Assembly (NCBI GenBank): GCA_965662645.1
Contig: CBFIII010000101.1
Coordinates: forward strand, 1-8,445
Reading direction: 5' to 3'
From: UBA5342 sp965662645
GTDB taxonomy: Bacteria; Bacteroidota; Bacteroidia; Bacteroidales; UBA5342
DNA: 8,445 bases
A program made the position numbers and the translations under genes. This document shows, piece by piece, positions 1 through 6,060 of the stretch. The notes under the pieces were generated by a model, which saw only the letters and a program-made list of their open reading frames with translations, had not been told where the DNA came from and did not search any database. Within the stretch, counting starts at the first letter, position 1; every line of letters starts with the position of its first letter.

Positions 1-77
1 CTCTGATTTGGCTCTGTGGGGAATCCGAAGAGAAATTGGTTTCTAATGCCATACTATCCATCTAGCAATCGTTATGC
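1..77 (+). repeat. attC-like repeat 0, right part only (copy A of 77-bp direct repeat)
   Basis: This is the right-hand part of a hairpin repeat whose left part lies outside the window. All 77 bases are identical to 1283-1359, the right part of repeat 1, and identity stops exactly after the core GTTATGC (71-77). The sequence after the core, GTTATGCCC (71-79), is the reverse complement of GGGCATAAC at 1160-1168, the left end of repeat 1. That is the relation expected between the 5' end of an integron cassette and the left end of its own attC site. Identity of the two copies means module 1 is flanked by the same site type on both sides. The attC assignment is inferred from structure. Confidence 0.7.
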
Positions 78-127
78 CCAAGCGAAAAAACACAAACCGG
101 CAGATAATATCATATATGATTTTCAAG

Positions 128-135
128 TATCTTTG
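128..135 (+). promoter_or_regulatory. Bacteroidota-type -7 element for the YhcG-like gene
   Basis: TATCTTTG fits the Bacteroidota housekeeping -7 consensus TAnnTTTG exactly and ends five bases before the ATG at 141. A start site at the usual distance would fall at or next to the ATG, so the transcript would be nearly leaderless. No TTG or TTTG -33 element is visible about 20 bases upstream, which lowers confidence. The element lies inside module 1, downstream of the GTTATGC core, so the module seems to carry its own promoter. Confidence 0.45.
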
Positions 136-140
136 TATAT

Positions 141-1154
141 ATGGATAACAAGGTAGAGAAACACAGGAAAGCACTAATTCACAGCATCAAAGACATTGTT
201 GTTGAAAGCCGTAAAAGAGTTATAAAAACAGTAAACCATAGTCTGATTGAGACCTATTGGAATATTGGAAAAGAAATAACTCTAAATGAACAAGCTAACA
301 GCATCGATTCAAAATCTGCGAGACAACAGATTCTTGAATTGTCAAAAGAATTAACCAAAGAGTTAGGCAAAGGCTTTTCCCGATCTAACCTTTTTAATAT
401 GAGAAAATTCTACCAATTGTATCCTGATGTCCAGACACTGTCTGGACACTTGAGTTGGTCACATATTTGTGAGATAATAACAATTGAAGACACTAACAAA
501 AGAGCATTCTATGAACAAGAAACAACTAATTCATCTTGGTCTTTTAGAGAGCTAAAAAGACAGATTGATAGCTCTCTATATGAAAGATTACTATTATCAT
601 CTGGCAGTGCAAATAAAGAGATGGTAATTGAAATGTCACAAAAAGGTCAAAAGTTTGACTCCCCTACTGACATAATAAAAAGTCCATATGTTTTTGAGTT
701 TTTAGGAATCCCCGAAAAGAAACCTATTCTAGAAAAAGAATTAGAACGTAAACTTATCAAACATATTGAAGATTTTTTACTTGAGTTAGGACGTGGCTTT
801 ATGTTCGTCGGTTCACAGCAAAGGGTTACAATTAACAACACCCATTACTATGTTGATATGGTCTTCTACAACAAAATACTGAAATCATATATTCTAATCG
901 AATTAAAAACAAACAAGTTAAAAATATCTGATGGCGGTCAGTTAAACACGTATCTAAACTATTACAAAACAGAGGTAAATGAAGAGACCGACAATCCTCC
1001 AATAGGAATTATTCTCTGCACAGAAAAAGATGAAATAGCCGCAGAATACATACTCGGTGGTTTTGAAAACAACGTTTTTGCTTCTAAATACACATACGTT
1101 TTACCACAAAAGGAAGAACTAATAAAAGAGTTAGAAGATATAATAAAAGAATAA
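141..1154 (+). CDS. YhcG/DUF1016-family PD-(D/E)XK nuclease domain protein
   Basis: A 337-residue protein of the YhcG (DUF1016) family, near full family length. Residues about 8-150 form the helical DUF1016 N-terminal domain, with typical stretches such as TYWNIGKEI (38-46), GKGFSRSNLFNMRKFY (76-91) and LSWSHICEII (104-113). Residues about 175-330 form the nuclease fold. The catalytic-type residues are Asp239 in YVDMVFYN and Glu254-x-Lys256 in LIELKT, followed by the conserved GGQLNTYLNYY. All key nuclease residues are present, so it should be an active metal-dependent DNA-cleaving enzyme. Family members are poorly characterised, and some sit near restriction or mobile-element genes, so a role in defence or DNA processing is inference. 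It is the only gene of module 1, reads in array orientation, and stops 5 bases before the closing hairpin repeat. The ATG at 141 directly follows the promoter element. Confidence 0.9.
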   Translation: MDNKVEKHRKALIHSIKDIVVESRKRVIKTVNHSLIETYWNIGKEITLNEQANSIDSKSARQQILELSKELTKELGKGFSRSNLFNMRKFYQLYPDVQTLSGHLSWSHICEIITIEDTNKRAFYEQETTNSSWSFRELKRQIDSSLYERLLLSSGSANKEMVIEMSQKGQKFDSPTDIIKSPYVFEFLGIPEKKPILEKELERKLIKHIEDFLLELGRGFMFVGSQQRVTINNTHYYVDMVFYNKILKSYILIELKTNKLKISDGGQLNTYLNYYKTEVNEETDNPPIGIILCTEKDEIAAEYILGGFENNVFASKYTYVLPQKEELIKELEDIIKE

Positions 1155-1159
1155 CGCCA

Positions 1160-1359
1160 GGGCATAACAGGCTAGAATAGATAATATGGCGCAGAGGCTG
1201 TTACACTACTTTCGGTAGTTTCTAGCAGCTCCGCCAAATCAGAGATTTGACAGAGACTGAATTTTGAATTTCTCAGTAAAATCTCTGATTTGGCTCTGTG
1301 GGGAATCCGAAGAGAAATTGGTTTCTAATGCCATACTATCCATCTAGCAATCGTTATGC
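1160..1359 (+). repeat. attC-like hairpin repeat 1 (closes module 1)
   Basis: A 200-bp imperfect palindrome running from GGGCATAAC (1160-1168) to GTTATGC (1353-1359). The outer arms pair: GCATAAC and nearby TAGA and ATGGC blocks on the left match the reverse complement of the right end. The inner stem is 16 perfect base pairs, GCCAAATCAGAGATTT (1233-1248) with its complement at 1279-1294, enclosing a 30-base loop that contains a further ACTGA/TCAGT pairing (1256-1260, 1273-1277). The left arm has an extra small hairpin, ACTAC-TTTCG-GTAGT (1205-1219), so the two arms are unequal as in attC sites with unpaired or extrahelical bases. The left end is the exact 9-base complement of the start of module 1 (71-79). 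It is longer than most described attC sites. It could alternatively be another kind of Bacteroidota palindromic repeat. Confidence 0.7.
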
Positions 1360-1397
1360 AACATATAAATACAACCATGCAGTAACAATTCGATAAA

Positions 1398-2282
1398 ATG
1401 AAAATAAAGAACACATTACTAATTTTAAGTTGCTTATTATTGACGAACTGCTCCTCTTTTTTTAGAGCTATAAACATTACTCCGTCACAGAAAATTACAG
1501 AAATTGAATTTATAGAAGAGAATTCAACTCAAGGCTACCAATTTTATTATTCAGATACACTTGGGAATAAGTATTTAAGGGAGTTACGCCAAACCTACGG
1601 ATTAGACACTTTAACATCAAACTTGCCAGACGAATTTGAAAAGATTAAAACCATACTCCATTGGAGTAGTAGCCAATGGGAACATAACGGCTCTCATTCT
1701 CCATCAAAATCGGACGCACTGACTATTCTAGAAGAAGCAAAATCCGGGAACCAGTTTAGATGTGTTGAGTATGGAATTTTGGCAGCAGCAAGCTTAAATT
1801 CGATTGGAATCCCGGCAAGAGTATTAGGACTTAAAACAAGAGATGTTGGAAAAGTGAAATTTGGCGCAGGACATGTAGTAACCGAGGTATATTCTCATGA
1901 ATATTCAAAATGGATTTTTATAGATCCTCAGATGAATATTTTGCCAACTCTTGAAGGAATCCCGTTAAATGCTGTAGAACTTCAAAAAGCAATTATAAAT
2001 GAATGTCAAAATATTGAACTAATAAATGCAAAAGGAAAAGTTGAACAAAAATTTGCAAAAGGCTATATTAATTGGATAGGTAAATACTTATATTTCTTTG
2101 ACGTAGATTTTGACGAGAGAATTGATTATGTAGTAGAAAAAAAAGGCTTTGAAGGGAAAAAAAGTATAATGTTAGTACCAGTTGGCATTGATAATCCCTC
2201 CGTTTTCCAAAGAAAATATAAAATTGACAATTGCATTTACACTAATTCCATAAGTGATTTTTATATAAAACCAAATGAGTAA
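1398..2282 (+). CDS. Lipoprotein with transglutaminase-like (papain-fold) domain
   Basis: A 294-residue lipoprotein. A hydrophobic signal ends in a lipobox, LLTNC, with Cys18 as the lipidation site, so it is probably tethered to the periplasmic or outer-membrane face. Residues about 85-180 resemble the transglutaminase-like superfamily. Cys122 in FRCVEYG lies at the start of a helix followed by LNSIGIPARVLGL, His159 is in GAGHVVTEVYS, and Asp176 is in WIFIDPQMN. Together they give the Cys-His-Asp triad in the usual order. Such bacterial domains can be peptidases, amidases or transglutaminases, and the substrate cannot be told from sequence. The remaining C-terminal third (about 180-294) is not recognised. 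It is the first gene of module 2, starting 36 bases after the attC-like core, and its stop overlaps the next gene by 8 bases. No convincing promoter or Shine-Dalgarno sequence is seen in the short leader. Confidence 0.85.
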   Translation: MKIKNTLLILSCLLLTNCSSFFRAINITPSQKITEIEFIEENSTQGYQFYYSDTLGNKYLRELRQTYGLDTLTSNLPDEFEKIKTILHWSSSQWEHNGSHSPSKSDALTILEEAKSGNQFRCVEYGILAAASLNSIGIPARVLGLKTRDVGKVKFGAGHVVTEVYSHEYSKWIFIDPQMNILPTLEGIPLNAVELQKAIINECQNIELINAKGKVEQKFAKGYINWIGKYLYFFDVDFDERIDYVVEKKGFEGKKSIMLVPVGIDNPSVFQRKYKIDNCIYTNSISDFYIKPNE

Positions 2283-2865
2283 ATTAATAAAAACGAAATT
2301 CTTCAGAGACCCACAAAACATTATTGCTGTGGGTGTAACAGCAATTAGCTTGTGTGCTTTAATTGTTTCATTAATTCAAACAAACGTATTAAAAGAAGAG
2401 CATGAATTGATGCGTGTGCATGCGAGAGCCTCCGTGTGGCCACATGTAGTATTAGGTTCAACCTTAGAGCATAATTTGAAAGATAACAGTATTAGCTACT
2501 TATCTTTTACGCTTACGAATAAGGGGGTTGGACCAGCAATAATTACAGATGTTAAAATAAGCTATAACAACAAAATTGTCCATAACTGGTGGGAACTTTT
2601 TAGCATCCAGGGAATACCTGATTCTATTGACAATCGTATTGATAACGGAAACTTTAATGACATCGTACTCCAAAATGGAGAAACTATTGAAATATTAAAT
2701 ATGAATGCCAACCTTACTTTAGCCAATGAATTTTATGAAAGACTAGAAGGTTTTTCATTGGAAATATACTATGAATCCATCTACGGTGAAAAATGGAAGT
2801 TTGATGGTACAACAACCAAGTTAGAAAACTTTAATGGTTTACCCGAAGAAGAACAATTTAGGTAA
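2275..2865 (+). CDS. Hypothetical single-span inner-membrane protein
   Basis: A 196-residue protein I cannot place in a named family. The N-terminus is basic (KLIKTKFFR) and is followed by one clear membrane segment at about residues 15-37, then a short charged helix (VLKEEHELMRVHARA). The remaining 140 residues look like a beta-rich domain (for example SYLSFTLTNKGVGPAIITDVKISYNNK, about 73-99), reminiscent of small membrane-anchored proteins with one extracytoplasmic beta domain. The basic N-terminus predicts N-in topology. The ATG lies inside the last codons of the lipoprotein gene (8-base overlap), so the two are probably co-translated and may act together at the envelope. The stop is 30 bases before repeat 2, and nothing else fits in module 2. 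Confidence 0.75.
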   Translation: MSKLIKTKFFRDPQNIIAVGVTAISLCALIVSLIQTNVLKEEHELMRVHARASVWPHVVLGSTLEHNLKDNSISYLSFTLTNKGVGPAIITDVKISYNNKIVHNWWELFSIQGIPDSIDNRIDNGNFNDIVLQNGETIEILNMNANLTLANEFYERLEGFSLEIYYESIYGEKWKFDGTTTKLENFNGLPEEEQFR

Positions 2866-2895
2866 ATAAAATATTGAAGAAAGAACAAGAAATAC

Positions 2896-3031
2896 GTTGC
2901 ACAACACATGGTATAGTGCATGCGGGTTTCAGTGGTTTGCGAAGGTTCGTGGCTCGTAAAATAGTCAGTTGTAACTTGATAGTTTGTCGCTTCGTAATCC
3001 CGCACGACACCATACCTTCAACGTTAGAGCC
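2896..3031 (+). repeat. attC-like hairpin repeat 2 (closes module 2)
   Basis: A 136-bp imperfect palindrome from GTTGCACAAC (2896-2905) to GTTAGAGCC (3023-3031). Its left end matches the reverse complement of the first bases of module 2 (GTTATGCAAC, 1353-1362) at 9 of 10 positions, and also partly beyond. The arms pair through GGTAT-GTGC-GCGGG on the left (about 2910-2926) and CCCGCACGACACCATACC on the right (2999-3016). The interior (about 2930-2990) is less structured. The family of repeats with a GCGGGTTT-type arm is common between genes in Bacteroidota genomes. Short reading frames cross it on both strands, as expected for a palindrome, and none looks like a gene. This repeat also accounts for the gene-free 2866-3170 interval. 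The rest of that interval, 3032-3170, is the AT-rich leader of the tail-fibre gene with no clear promoter. Confidence 0.7.
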
Positions 3032-3039
3032 AATACAAA
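3023..3039 (+). repeat. 17-bp cassette-start repeat, copy A
   Basis: GTTAGAGCCAATACAAA is identical to 4544-4560. Each copy is the junction at which a module starts: modules 3 and 4 share their first 17 bases and part of what follows (an A-rich stretch with CTGCA). The reverse complement of its first nine bases, GGCTCTAAC, occurs at 7856-7864 as the left end of repeat 4. Confidence 0.75.
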
Positions 3040-3170
3040 AAACTGCATCCATTATTATTGAAATGATATATTAATACCCAACAAAAAAAATTACAGAAAA
3101 GAATATGTACATATCCAGTCCCCAAAGAAGTAAATCCAGTTAATTTACAAACATATTAAATCTAATCATT

Positions 3171-4268
3171 ATGAAAACTAAATCAGTATTAATTATGCTA
3201 AATCTATTTTTAGCATGTACACTTCAAGCACAGATAAAAGTTAATCAATCAGGCGATGTAGGAATCGGAACATCTACCCCCTCACGAGAGTTTCAAGTAA
3301 ATGGGCATTCTCGTTTCTTTGCTGAATGGTCAGCACACACGACTATATATTTAGGATCAGAGACTAATGATGCAATCATTGTCGACAACTCGCCAAATAA
3401 TTATTATGGCGGTGGTTACTTTTTTAGGGTTCATAACGAAAGTGCATTATATGACTATACTGATGTAATGATGCTTACAGATAATGGTTATGTTGGAATT
3501 GGCACTAGAACACCTTCATACAAACTTGATGTGTATGGGGATATTGCCACCTATGGAACATTGCGAATTTCATCGGACAAACGCCTAAAGAAGGAAATAA
3601 AATCAATTAACAATAGTATAGAAAGACTAAAATTATTAGATGGCGTTTCCTATCTGAAAGAAATCCCTGAGGATTCGGTTATCCTCTTAGCAGAAGATAA
3701 AGATAAAAAAATATCTAATGACTTAAAAGAAAAGAAGAAAACACAATCAGAAATGGGGTTTATAGCCCAAGACTTACAAAAAGTCTTTCCCGACTTAGTT
3801 TCTAAAGATAGTAAAGGCTATTTAACAATAGATTACATTTCATTAATTCCTGTTGTTGTAGAAGCACTAAAACAACAGCAAACTATAATTGAAGAGCAAG
3901 ATAACAGAATAAAGGAAATCGAGAAACTGCTATCTATAGGAGAAGAACTACCTAAAAGTAAAAGTGCTGTAATCTCTTCAAATCTAGAAACAAAATCAAC
4001 ACTTTCAAATACAGTCCTATATCAAAACACTCCAAATCCTTTCAAAGAAAGTACTGAGATTAAATATTTCTTACCAACAGAAACCTCAAGGGCAATGTTA
4101 TATATTTATGATCTGAATGGAAAACAACTTAAAACATACCCACTAACTGGTCATGGTACTAACTCACTTACTATTCATGGTGGAGAATTGTATGCTGGCT
4201 TGTTTACATATGCTCTAATTATTAATGGTGTATTAGTGGATAGTAAGAAAATGGTCTTAACTGAATAA
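3171..4268 (+). CDS. Secreted S74 tail-fibre-domain protein with T9SS type A sorting signal
   Basis: A 365-residue secreted protein. Residues 1-20 are a signal peptide ending in LQA. Two repeats of the VGIGTxTPs...V.G type follow (about 30-45 and 108-124), as found in Bacteroidota surface proteins with phage tail-fibre ends. Residues about 132-240 are a peptidase S74 intramolecular chaperone domain: SSDKRLKKEI (134-143), then MGFIAQDLQKVFPDLV and YLTIDYISLIPVVVEALK, running into a coiled coil (about 230-258). Ser135 and Lys140 are placed as the Ser-Lys dyad of self-cleaving members. Residues about 280-365 are a T9SS type A sorting domain (YQNTPNPF, 284-291, then IYDLNGK). In the family the chaperone trimerises the upstream fibre and may cleave itself. 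Here it lies between fibre and sorting signal, so cleavage would separate the two. It is the only gene of module 3. Its natural ligand is unknown. Confidence 0.85.
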   Translation: MKTKSVLIMLNLFLACTLQAQIKVNQSGDVGIGTSTPSREFQVNGHSRFFAEWSAHTTIYLGSETNDAIIVDNSPNNYYGGGYFFRVHNESALYDYTDVMMLTDNGYVGIGTRTPSYKLDVYGDIATYGTLRISSDKRLKKEIKSINNSIERLKLLDGVSYLKEIPEDSVILLAEDKDKKISNDLKEKKKTQSEMGFIAQDLQKVFPDLVSKDSKGYLTIDYISLIPVVVEALKQQQTIIEEQDNRIKEIEKLLSIGEELPKSKSAVISSNLETKSTLSNTVLYQNTPNPFKESTEIKYFLPTETSRAMLYIYDLNGKQLKTYPLTGHGTNSLTIHGGELYAGLFTYALIINGVLVDSKKMVLTE

Positions 4269-4276
4269 AAATAGTT

Positions 4277-4305
4277 CTGAAATATTTTGTCAATCTTTCA
4301 GTTTT
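4277..4305 (+). terminator. Weak possible terminator after the tail-fibre gene
   Basis: CTGAAA (4277-4282) can pair with TTTCAG (4296-4301) around a 13-base loop, followed by TTTT. The stem is only six AT-rich pairs and the loop is large, so this is a weak candidate. It is the only terminator-like structure seen just downstream of the gene. Confidence 0.2.
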
Positions 4306-4313
4306 CCTACTCT

Positions 4314-4552
4314 GCGCATAACTGATGACAGCTAATGATTACAAATATGTATCATTTAATGACGATGATGCTCCATGATCACATACAAATTTAAGTAGTT
4401 TTTTAGAAGCACTTTATCAGCATCTATATAAATAACATTACGAAGTTGTCGTTAGTTTGTGAAAATTTGTTTGAGCAAGTAATTATTAATAAACTTGCTT
4501 ACTCATTACCCCACTCCATCTGTTGCGTTATCTTTATGAAGTTGTTAGAGCC
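4314..4552 (+). repeat. Irregular attC-like repeat 3 (between modules 3 and 4)
   Basis: The gene-free interval 4269-4591 is mostly this poorly ordered repeat. The left part begins GCGCATAAC (4314-4322), and the right part ends GTTAGAGCC (4544-4552). Arms pair only loosely: CGCA, GATG and TAATGA blocks on the left match TCATTA, CATC and TGCG blocks at about 4502-4528. An internal hairpin, AGCAAGT (4474-4480) with ACTTGCT (4493-4499), is clear. Unlike repeats 1, 2 and 4, its left end does not complement the start of its own module (GTTAGAGCC, 3023-3031); only the terminal TAAC and one G agree. It may be a degenerate or hybrid site. No gene or promoter is seen in the interval. Confidence 0.45.
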
Positions 4553-4560
4553 AATACAAA
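4544..4560 (+). repeat. 17-bp cassette-start repeat, copy B
   Basis: Identical to 3023-3039. The first 14 bases here complement GTACTGGCTCTAAC at 7851-7864 with one mismatch, linking the start of module 4 to the hairpin that closes it 3.3 kb away. It lies 32 bases upstream of the first gene of module 4. Confidence 0.75.
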
Positions 4561-4591
4561 GAAAGATGCTGCAACCTAAAAACAATATATT

Positions 4592-5197
4592 ATGAAGAAA
4601 AAAAAATTAACCCTTGTAATTTTGTCCTCAATAGTAATTGGACATATTTATTGTCAGAAGAATGATACTATAACTGGCAAAATTGTGCAAATATCTACCC
4701 CTTGTCTTGATGAACCATGTCTTCCAGGAACGTTGTTTGCCATTGAGAATGATACGTCGGATTATATCATTACTTTAAATTCAACTTGGCAATGGGCTGA
4801 TAACCCTTTAATAATTAACGGTGACACTTTATCTGTTAATGATTCAATAAGGGCTATTGGTACAATTTCAACAAAAACAGATTTGCAAAGCGAAATTTAT
4901 TCTGAAATAGAAATTTACACAACTTTTTTTTTATCAACTTCCATAAACCAAATAATTAGAAATAATATTTTAACTTACCCTAATCCTTCCAATGGTTTAA
5001 TAGTCATTAAATCAGACGACTCAGACATTAAAGATGTGGAGATATTCAATGTAAAGGGAGAAAGTATCTATTTATCAAAAAATGAAATCCCTACAAAGAA
5101 CATTAAAATTAAAAACTTAAAAGAAAAAGGTTTTTTTATCCTAAAAATAGAAACAATCAATAATCAAATAATTACCAAAAAAATCTTAATCCAATGA
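4592..5197 (+). CDS. Small secreted protein with T9SS type A sorting domain
   Basis: A 201-residue protein with a lysine-rich signal peptide (MKKKKLT, hydrophobic core to about residue 20, cleavage near Cys21). The middle, about residues 24-112, is a beta-rich domain with two close cysteines (Cys38, Cys43, in PCLDEPCLPG) and a pattern of short strands. It might be an OB-like or similar small binding fold, but I do not recognise the family. Residues about 124-201 are a T9SS type A sorting domain (TYPNPSNG at 128-135, then VEIFNVKG and a C-terminal ITKKILIQ strand), so it should be exported by T9SS and attached to or released from the cell surface. It is the first gene of module 4, and its stop overlaps the start of the C25-like peptidase in an ATGA (5194-5197), indicating an operon with translational coupling. 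It could be a partner or cofactor of the peptidase; that is inference from context. Confidence 0.8.
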   Translation: MKKKKLTLVILSSIVIGHIYCQKNDTITGKIVQISTPCLDEPCLPGTLFAIENDTSDYIITLNSTWQWADNPLIINGDTLSVNDSIRAIGTISTKTDLQSEIYSEIEIYTTFFLSTSINQIIRNNILTYPNPSNGLIVIKSDDSDIKDVEIFNVKGESIYLSKNEIPTKNIKIKNLKEKGFFILKIETINNQIITKKILIQ

Positions 5198-6036
5198 AAA
5201 AATCAATCACAGCATTTTTCTTGTTCCTCAATGTATTATACTGTTTCTCTCAGCAATTAACAGAACAGGAGCATGACGAACTATCAGACATTTTCGCGAC
5301 TGATGTACAATTAATGTCAGGTTTAAATGACGAATTTGAAAATACTAAATTAAAATCAGGTTTTTTATACAATCACTCGACTATATATGAATTGCCTGAA
5401 AATACTTCAATCGTAGGTAGCGTTGATAAAATATTAATTATTGTGAACTCTTCAATTTATTCGCAAGTAGAGGATAAAATCAAGCGATATGGATATGATT
5501 TGAATTATATCTATGGTTGTGAAGTAATCATGGAACAAGTTTCTGGTTCAGACCATGAGGACATCAAAAATTTAATACTTTCTGAAAATACAGATTTGGA
5601 TGGAGTTGTACTAATTGGGGGTATACCTGCAGGCTGGTATGAAGTAGCAGACGATTTCGGTAAATATGGCCATGCGGAGTGGCCTTGTGATTTATATTAT
5701 ATGGATACAGATGGAACTTGGGGGGATTCAGATAGTGATGGTATTTTTGACTCTCATACAGGAAATGTCCAACCTGAGATATTTGTTGGTAGGATTTCTA
5801 CTGCAAATATGGGAACATTATTAAATGAAAAGGAAGGTTTAGAAAATTATCTTGATAAAAATCATAAATTTTGGATTGGACAATTAACTGTAAATAAGAA
5901 ATATGGTCTTACATATGTGGATAGCGACTGGGATAATTCCAGTTATTTTAAAACCGATATGCAATATATTTATGGTAGTGCAAATTATGATGGAATTCTC
6001 TATAAAGATTTTTCTTCTTTTGGTAAAACAGGCTGA
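5194..6036 (+). pseudogene. C25 (gingipain-like) peptidase gene, 5' part, broken by IS30 element
   Basis: The first 279 codons of a peptidase gene that continues at 7162. The native sequence ends at 6031; the last bases, including the TGA stop, come from the IS end. The signal peptide spans about residues 1-20 (ending CFSQQ). The region from about 78 on has features of the peptidase C25 fold: VDKILIIVNSS (77-87), LDGVVLIGGIP (135-145), then CDLYYMDTDGTWGDSDSDGIFD (165-186) with an Asp-rich possible calcium site, and PEIFVGRI (194-201). The catalytic His and Cys lie in the other half, so this fragment, if made, would be inactive. Joining 5194-6031 to 7162-7850 gives 1527 bases, an open frame of 508 codons plus stop. 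The start overlaps the preceding gene by ATGA. Substrate is unknown. Confidence 0.85.
6029..6031 (+). repeat. 3-bp target site duplication, left copy (CAG)
   Basis: CAG here is repeated at 7159-7161, directly outside the two ends of the IS30 element. Removing the element plus one copy joins codon ACA to GAT and restores the frame of the host gene, which is what fixes the duplication at three bases. Three-base duplications are known for the IS30 family. Confidence 0.75.
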
Positions 6037-6060
6037 ATTCAAGTTGCTAATGCAACTTTA
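6032..6060 (+). repeat. IS30 element inverted repeat, end distal to transposase start
   Basis: This starts GCTGAATTCAAGTTG and is followed by CTAATGCAACTTTA. It pairs with the reverse complement of 7130-7158 with about seven mismatches, mostly at the tip and in the middle. The transposase stop codon lies inside it (the gene ends at 6039), and the stop that ends the interrupted peptidase (6034-6036) is supplied by it. Confidence 0.8.

Noticed and set aside
647..1165. Minus-strand frames within and after the nuclease gene
   Set aside because: They are shadows of the strongly supported YhcG-like frame with no domain features.
1..1359. Transposon with long direct repeats around the nuclease gene
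   Set aside because: There is no transposase in the segment, no target duplication, and the flanking repeats are palindromic with core-bounded identity, which fits site-specific cassette exchange better.
2896..3031. REP/RAYT-type palindromic repeat or CRISPR-like repeat
   Set aside because: There are no regularly spaced copies or spacers, and the end of the repeat complements the start of its module, which REP elements would not show. REP-like origin is not fully excluded.
2781..3074. Three small overlapping reading frames across repeat 2 on both strands
   Set aside because: They lie in the palindromic repeat or run antisense to the end of the membrane-protein gene, show no recognisable domain, and open frames on both strands are expected in an inverted repeat.
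4471..4501. Rho-independent terminator at the AGCAAGT/ACTTGCT hairpin
   Set aside because: There is no T-run after the stem and the loop is 12 bases; it is better explained as part of repeat 3.
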